Assembly (NCBI GenBank): GCA_035626815.1
Contig: DASPMY010000003.1
Location: 1-9,374, forward strand
Length of the DNA stretch: 9,374 nt
Reading direction: 5' to 3'
Source of the DNA: Croceibacterium_A sp035626815
GTDB taxonomy: Bacteria > Pseudomonadota > Alphaproteobacteria > Sphingomonadales > Sphingomonadaceae
A program made the translations under genes and the position numbers. Below, in pieces: positions 6,540 to 9,374 of the stretch. The first letter of the stretch is position 1; every line of letters begins with the position of its first letter. Under the pieces are notes generated by a model. The model was given only the letters and a program-made list of their open reading frames with translations, ran no database searches and was not told the origin of the DNA.

Positions 6540-6564
6540 GGAACCTTGATGTATGTCAGCCGTT
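6540..6564 (+). promoter_or_regulatory. EcfG-type general stress promoter of the PAS gene
   Basis: GGAAC at 6540-6544 and CGTT at 6561-6564 are separated by exactly 16 bases. This is a perfect match to the promoter consensus of the alphaproteobacterial general stress sigma factor EcfG/SigT (GGAAC-N16/17-CGTT). The motif is intergenic, points toward the PAS gene, and ends 29 bases before its ATG, leaving room for a short leader. Confidence 0.65.
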
Positions 6565-6593
6565 AGCAGGCGTTCGAGGGATGGTGACAAGAG

Positions 6594-7175
6594 ATGATTA
6601 ACAGCGAAACCGCGGGTCTGGTGGTCCAGACGGCGGTCGAAGCGATCAACGCGCGCGGCGAAAGCTTCCACGAAATCCTGGATGACCTGCCGGCGGCGAT
6701 CTACGTCACCGACGCCGAAGGCACGATCACCTATTTCAACAAGGCCTGCGTCGAGCTCGCCGGCCGCACCCCCACCGTCGGGACCGACAAGTGGTGCGTC
6801 ACCTGGCGGATCTTCACCACCGAAGGCGAATACCTGCCGCACGACCGGTGCCCGATGGCGGTGGCGATTCTCGAGCAGCGCGAGGTTCGCGACGTCGAGG
6901 CGATCGCCCAGCGGCCCGACGGCAGCCGGGTCCATTTCGTGCCTTATCCGACCCCGCTGTTCGACGCCGACGGCCATTTCGCCGGCGCGGTCAACCTGCT
7001 GCTCGACGTCACCCGGCAGCGCAAGCCGGAGTACCTGCACGAGCAGGCCGAGCGCTGCCGGCGCCTGGCCGCGTCGATGTTCGACCGCGACCTGATCGAG
7101 ACCCTGCAGCTGATGGCGGCGAAGTACGAGGCGCAGTCCGACCGTTTCAGCCGCGACGCCGAAGGCAGCGCCTAG
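6594..7175 (+). CDS. Stand-alone PAS-domain protein
   Basis: A 193-residue soluble protein. One PAS domain spans about 26-143: DDLPAAIYVTDAEGTITYFN at the start, the long central loop with DKWCVTWRIF and LPHDRCPMA, then RPDGSRVHF, PTPLFDADG and NLLLDVTRQR at the end. This wording resembles PAS domains that precede HWE-type histidine kinases and related regulators in Alphaproteobacteria, but no kinase, HTH or GGDEF part follows. The tail (about 147-185) is a helix pair, EQAERCRRLAAS...ETLQLMAAKYEAQSDR, like a short C-terminal motif I have seen in many small alphaproteobacterial proteins. Trp67, Cys68, Cys86 and His83 could take part in ligand binding, but none is proven. GGTGA 6 bases upstream supports the ATG. 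A likely role is a sensor or partner protein in the stress response, inferred from the promoter. Its stop shares CTAG with the hisZ stop. Confidence 0.88.
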   Translation: MINSETAGLVVQTAVEAINARGESFHEILDDLPAAIYVTDAEGTITYFNKACVELAGRTPTVGTDKWCVTWRIFTTEGEYLPHDRCPMAVAILEQREVRDVEAIAQRPDGSRVHFVPYPTPLFDADGHFAGAVNLLLDVTRQRKPEYLHEQAERCRRLAASMFDRDLIETLQLMAAKYEAQSDRFSRDAEGSA

Positions 7176-8290
7176 CGGGTCACGCCGACCGGCTCGCCGC
7201 CCTCCAGCCGGTGCGAGCAGCCCAGCGCAGCCGCGTCGTCCGCATCCGACAGCGCGGCGACCGTCCGCCAGCCGAGCCCGCGCAGCCGCGCCGCCGCCGC
7301 CGGATCGTGGCCGAGCGGGAGGAACAGCGCCTCGCGCGGCGGCTGCTCGGCCTGGACCGCCTCGACCAGCTGCTCGGGATAGAGCGAGAAGCCGGTGGCG
7401 CCTTCCTCGGTGCCGTGGATGCGGTACGTGCCGCCCCGCCCGAGCGTGCCGCGCACCCCTTCGGCGTAGAGCATGAAGCCGAACCAGCTCTGGTATTCGA
7501 ACCCGTGGCGCTCGGCCGGGTCGAGCGTCAGCCGCGCGCGGCCGGCGACGCGCGCGGCGATCTGCCGGAGCCCGGCGATGCGGCTGGCGAGCGCGCCTTG
7601 GGCGTCGATCGACGCCAGCTTGCCGATCGCTTCGTCGAACGGGCCGCTGGCGTAAAGCAGCGGCAGATAGGCCTCGCCGCCGGCCTCGCGCAGCCCGCCG
7701 GCGTCCTTGGCGTCGAGCTCGCGGCGGACGGCCCGGACTTGCTCCGGCGTCAGCGGAAACTCCTCCGCCGCCAGCGTGTCGACCAGGTCCGGCAGCGTGA
7801 AATCGACCGAGATGCCGCGCGCCCCGGCGGCTTCGAGCGAGGCGATCGCCAGCTCGACCACCTCGGCGGCGGCCGCGACCGTGTCGCTGCCGATCAGCTC
7901 GGCGCCGAGCTGCAGGGCCTCGCGCCGCGGATCGAGCTGGTCGCCGGCGATGCGCGCGACCTGGCCGGCATAGCACAGCCGCAGCGGCCGCGGCCTGCCG
8001 GCGAGGCCGGTGGCGGCAATGCGGCCGACCTGCACCGTCATGTCCGACCGCAGCGCCAGGGTGCGCAGGCTCCGGGGATCGACGAAGCGGAACAAGTGCC
8101 GGGTCTTCACCCCGTCCATCCGCCGCGCCATCGATTGCATGAACTCGATCAGCGGCGGGCGCACCCGGTCGTAGCCGTGCGCGTCGAGCACTTCGAGCAC
8201 CGCGCGCTCGATGCGCGCCGCCGCCGCCGCGCTCTGCGGCAGGCGGTCCTCGAGCCCTTCGGGCAGAAGGTCGGCGGCGGGATCGATCAT
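7172..8290 (-). CDS. hisZ: ATP phosphoribosyltransferase regulatory subunit
   Basis: HisZ is a catalytically inactive relative of histidyl-tRNA synthetase. It binds the short form of HisG and is needed for the first step of histidine synthesis and its feedback control. The 372 residues match the usual length and keep only the class II catalytic fold: YDRVRPPLIEF near residue 40, motif-2-like LRSDMTVQVGRIA near 80, YAGQVARIAGD, and in the C-terminal half GFEYQSWFGFMLYAEGV and GRGGTY, the remnant of motif 3. The anticodon-binding domain of true HisRS is absent, which separates it from hisS. AAGGA lies 4 bases before the ATG. It sits 170 bp downstream of serA on the same strand, with a palindromic repeat between. 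Its TAG stop overlaps that of the convergent PAS gene. Confidence 0.95.
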   Translation of the reverse strand: MIDPAADLLPEGLEDRLPQSAAAAARIERAVLEVLDAHGYDRVRPPLIEFMQSMARRMDGVKTRHLFRFVDPRSLRTLALRSDMTVQVGRIAATGLAGRPRPLRLCYAGQVARIAGDQLDPRREALQLGAELIGSDTVAAAAEVVELAIASLEAAGARGISVDFTLPDLVDTLAAEEFPLTPEQVRAVRRELDAKDAGGLREAGGEAYLPLLYASGPFDEAIGKLASIDAQGALASRIAGLRQIAARVAGRARLTLDPAERHGFEYQSWFGFMLYAEGVRGTLGRGGTYRIHGTEEGATGFSLYPEQLVEAVQAEQPPREALFLPLGHDPAAAARLRGLGWRTVAALSDADDAAALGCSHRLEGGEPVGVTR

Positions 8291-8293
8291 GGC

Positions 8294-8433
8294 GTCCTTC
8301 GAGGCGGGCTTTCGACTACACGGCGGCCTTCGGCGACCGCTTCGCTCAATCCCTCCTCAGGATGAGCGGGCAAGAAAAGGATCCGCTCGTCCCGAGGAGC
8401 CGCTGAGCTTGTCGAAGCGGCGTCTCGAAAGAC
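8294..8433. repeat. Palindromic intergenic repeat between serA and hisZ
   Basis: Several nested inverted repeats fill the gap. The inner arms CCTCCTCAGGATGAGCGG (8352-8369) and CCGCTCGTCCCGAGGAGC (8383-8400) pair at 16 of 18 positions. The pairing extends outward through CCGCTTCG and CGAAGCGG. An outer pair, GTCCTTCGAGGCGGG near 8294 and the complement of CGTCTCGAAAGAC ending at 8433, is weaker. The motif CTGAGCTTGTCGAAG at 8403-8417 is one I recall as a recurrent intergenic repeat in sphingomonads. In RNA it would form a long hairpin just before the hisZ start and could lower read-through or stabilise serA mRNA. No transposase is present. Confidence 0.7.
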
Positions 8434-8460
8434 CCGGCGCGGCGATTGCCCGATAGCGCC

Positions 8461-9374
8461 TCAAAACTCCAGCGCCTTGACCATCTTGACCCCCTGCAAT
8501 CGGCAGGCCTTGTCGATCAGCTCGGGCGGGATCGGCTGGTCGACCGACAGGAGCAGCACCGCTTCGCCCCCGGCATCACGGCGGCCGAGGTGGAAGGTGC
8601 CGATGTTGATCCCGGCCTCGCCCATCAGCGAGCCGATCCGGCCGATGAAGCCCGGCGCGTCCTCGTTGACGATGTAGAGCATGTGCCCTTCGAGGTCGGC
8701 CTCGATGCCGATGCCGAAGATCTCGACGAGGCGCGCCTGGGTGCCGAACAGCGTGCCGGCGACCGAGCGGTCGCCGCGGCTGGTCGCCACGGTGGCGCGC
8801 AGCAGCGTGTGGTAGACGCCTTCGCGGTCGTGCCGGACCTCGCGCACGTCGAGCCCGCGCTCCTTGGCGAGGAAGGGCGCGTTGACCATGTTCACAGTGT
8901 CCGAATGGACCCTCATGAAGCCGGCGAGGACCGCTCCGGTGATCGGCTTCATGTTGAGCTCCGCGGCGGCGCCCTCGGCCTCGATCGACAGTCCGGCGAT
9001 CGATCCGTGCGACAGCTGGCCGACCAGCGAGCCGAGCTTCTCGGCGAGCGCCATATAGGGCTTCAGCCGCGGAGCTTCCTCGGCCGAGAGCGACGGCATG
9101 TTGAGCGCGTTGGTCACCCCGCCGCGCATCAGGAACTCCGCCATCTGCTCGGCGACCTGGATGGCGACGTTGACCTGCGCCTCCGTTGTCGACGCGCCAA
9201 GATGAGGCGTGGCGACGAGACCCGGGGTCCCGAAGAGCTCGACGAGGCGCGGCGCGGCATCGCCGAACAAGGTGCCCGCCACCGAGCGGTCGCCCGCCTG
9301 GGTGCTGACCGTCACGCGGACCATCGTGTGATAGTCGCCCTCGCGGTCGTGGCGCACCTCGCGCACGTCCATGC
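8461..9374 (-). CDS. serA: D-3-phosphoglycerate dehydrogenase, 3' part with duplicated domain segment
   Basis: SerA oxidises 3-phosphoglycerate to 3-phosphohydroxypyruvate with NAD, the first step of serine synthesis. The frame is open at the right edge; 304 residues are visible. From residue 49 on the order is normal: TPGLVATPHLGASTTEAQ with the catalytic His (57), the C-terminal catalytic helices, GGVTNALNMPS, the allosteric substrate-binding (ASB) domain (about 90-225), then an ACT domain (LEGHMLYIVNEDAPGFIGRIGSLMGEAGINIGTFHL...) ending KALEF. Before residue 49, where the NAD-binding domain should lead into SPLFG, there is instead a second ASB segment (2-48). The joint falls at a shared LFG/IFG. 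This visible product cannot be a normal SerA; it may be a rearranged gene or an assembly error. The stop is followed by the palindromic repeat and hisZ. Confidence 0.9.
   Translation of the reverse strand, partial: MDVREVRHDREGDYHTMVRVTVSTQAGDRSVAGTLFGDAAPRLVELFGTPGLVATPHLGASTTEAQVNVAIQVAEQMAEFLMRGGVTNALNMPSLSAEEAPRLKPYMALAEKLGSLVGQLSHGSIAGLSIEAEGAAAELNMKPITGAVLAGFMRVHSDTVNMVNAPFLAKERGLDVREVRHDREGVYHTLLRATVATSRGDRSVAGTLFGTQARLVEIFGIGIEADLEGHMLYIVNEDAPGFIGRIGSLMGEAGINIGTFHLGRRDAGGEAVLLLSVDQPIPPELIDKACRLQGVKMVKALEF
8713..8850 (-). repeat. Normal-position copy of the duplicated serA ASB segment
   Basis: Encodes residues 175-220 (DVREVRHDREGVYHTLL to RLVEIFG) in the expected place inside the ASB domain, followed by GIGIEADLEGHM and the ACT domain. 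Compared by eye with the copy at 9229-9369, 36 of 46 aligned residues are identical, and there is a one-codon length difference (TQA against DAAP). Confidence 0.8.
9229..9369 (-). repeat. Misplaced copy of the serA ASB segment
   Basis: Encodes residues 2-48 (DVREVRHDREGDYHTMV to RLVELFG) and is fused directly to TPGLVATPHLGAST of the catalytic domain. Similarity to 8713-8850 runs to the right edge of the window and stops at about 9229. The two copies differ at many third positions and several residues, so they are not one sequence read twice. Confidence 0.8.

Noticed and set aside
4285..6549. 754-codon open frame on the plus strand across the methyltransferase and purA genes
   Set aside because: It is antisense to two well-supported genes, including purA with full family signatures. 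Its product is low-complexity Arg/Ala/Gln-rich, as expected of a mirror frame in GC-rich DNA.
6375..7976. 533-codon minus-strand frame spanning the hisZ/PAS/purA leader
   Set aside because: It is a shadow of hisZ in another frame and antisense to the PAS gene, with no recognisable motif.
7172..8290. hisS (true histidyl-tRNA synthetase)
   Set aside because: The length is 372 with no C-terminal anticodon-binding domain and degenerate motif 3, and the neighbours fit hisZ.

Overview
The window is very GC-rich and almost wholly coding. It looks like a chromosomal segment of an alphaproteobacterium, most likely order Sphingomonadales. The evidence is the serA-hisZ-purA order on one strand, a GGAAC-N16-CGTT promoter of the EcfG general-stress type, a GAAC-N7-GAAC LexA-type box, a tRNA gene without an encoded CCA, and a palindromic intergenic repeat containing CTGAGCTTGTCGAAG, a motif I recall from sphingomonad genomes. 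Both ends cut through genes, so the window is a fragment of something larger.

Layout. 1-1.6 kb: the 3' part of an intradiol-dioxygenase-like gene (+) converges on, and overlaps by 34 bp, a FAD-dependent monooxygenase gene (-) broken by a one-base frameshift near 1076. 1.64-1.71 kb: tRNA-Val(UAC) (-). 1.85-2.73 kb: an exported protein with three internal repeats (+). 2.73-3.72 kb: a winged-helix regulator with a receiver-like N-terminus (-), with a LexA-type box in its promoter region. 3.79-5.06 kb: an L,D-transpeptidase lipoprotein and a SAM methyltransferase (-). 5.10-6.39 kb: purA (-). 6.59-7.18 kb: a stand-alone PAS protein (+) behind the EcfG-type promoter. 7.17-8.29 kb: hisZ (-). 8.29-8.46 kb: palindromic repeat. 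8.46-9.37 kb: the 3' part of serA (-), with an abnormal domain order at the window edge.

How the genes fit together. serA, hisZ and purA are housekeeping biosynthesis genes (serine, histidine, AMP). The PAS gene interrupts hisZ and purA on the opposite strand and probably belongs to the general stress response. The regulator may be DNA-damage responsive. The methyltransferase and L,D-transpeptidase may share a transcript. All three convergent gene pairs overlap at their 3' ends, and two of them share a single CTAG tetranucleotide as both stop codons.

I see no phage, CRISPR, insertion sequence or new multi-gene defence system. The points most worth checking are the scrambled serA, the two regulatory boxes, the repeat-containing exported protein and the frameshifted monooxygenase.
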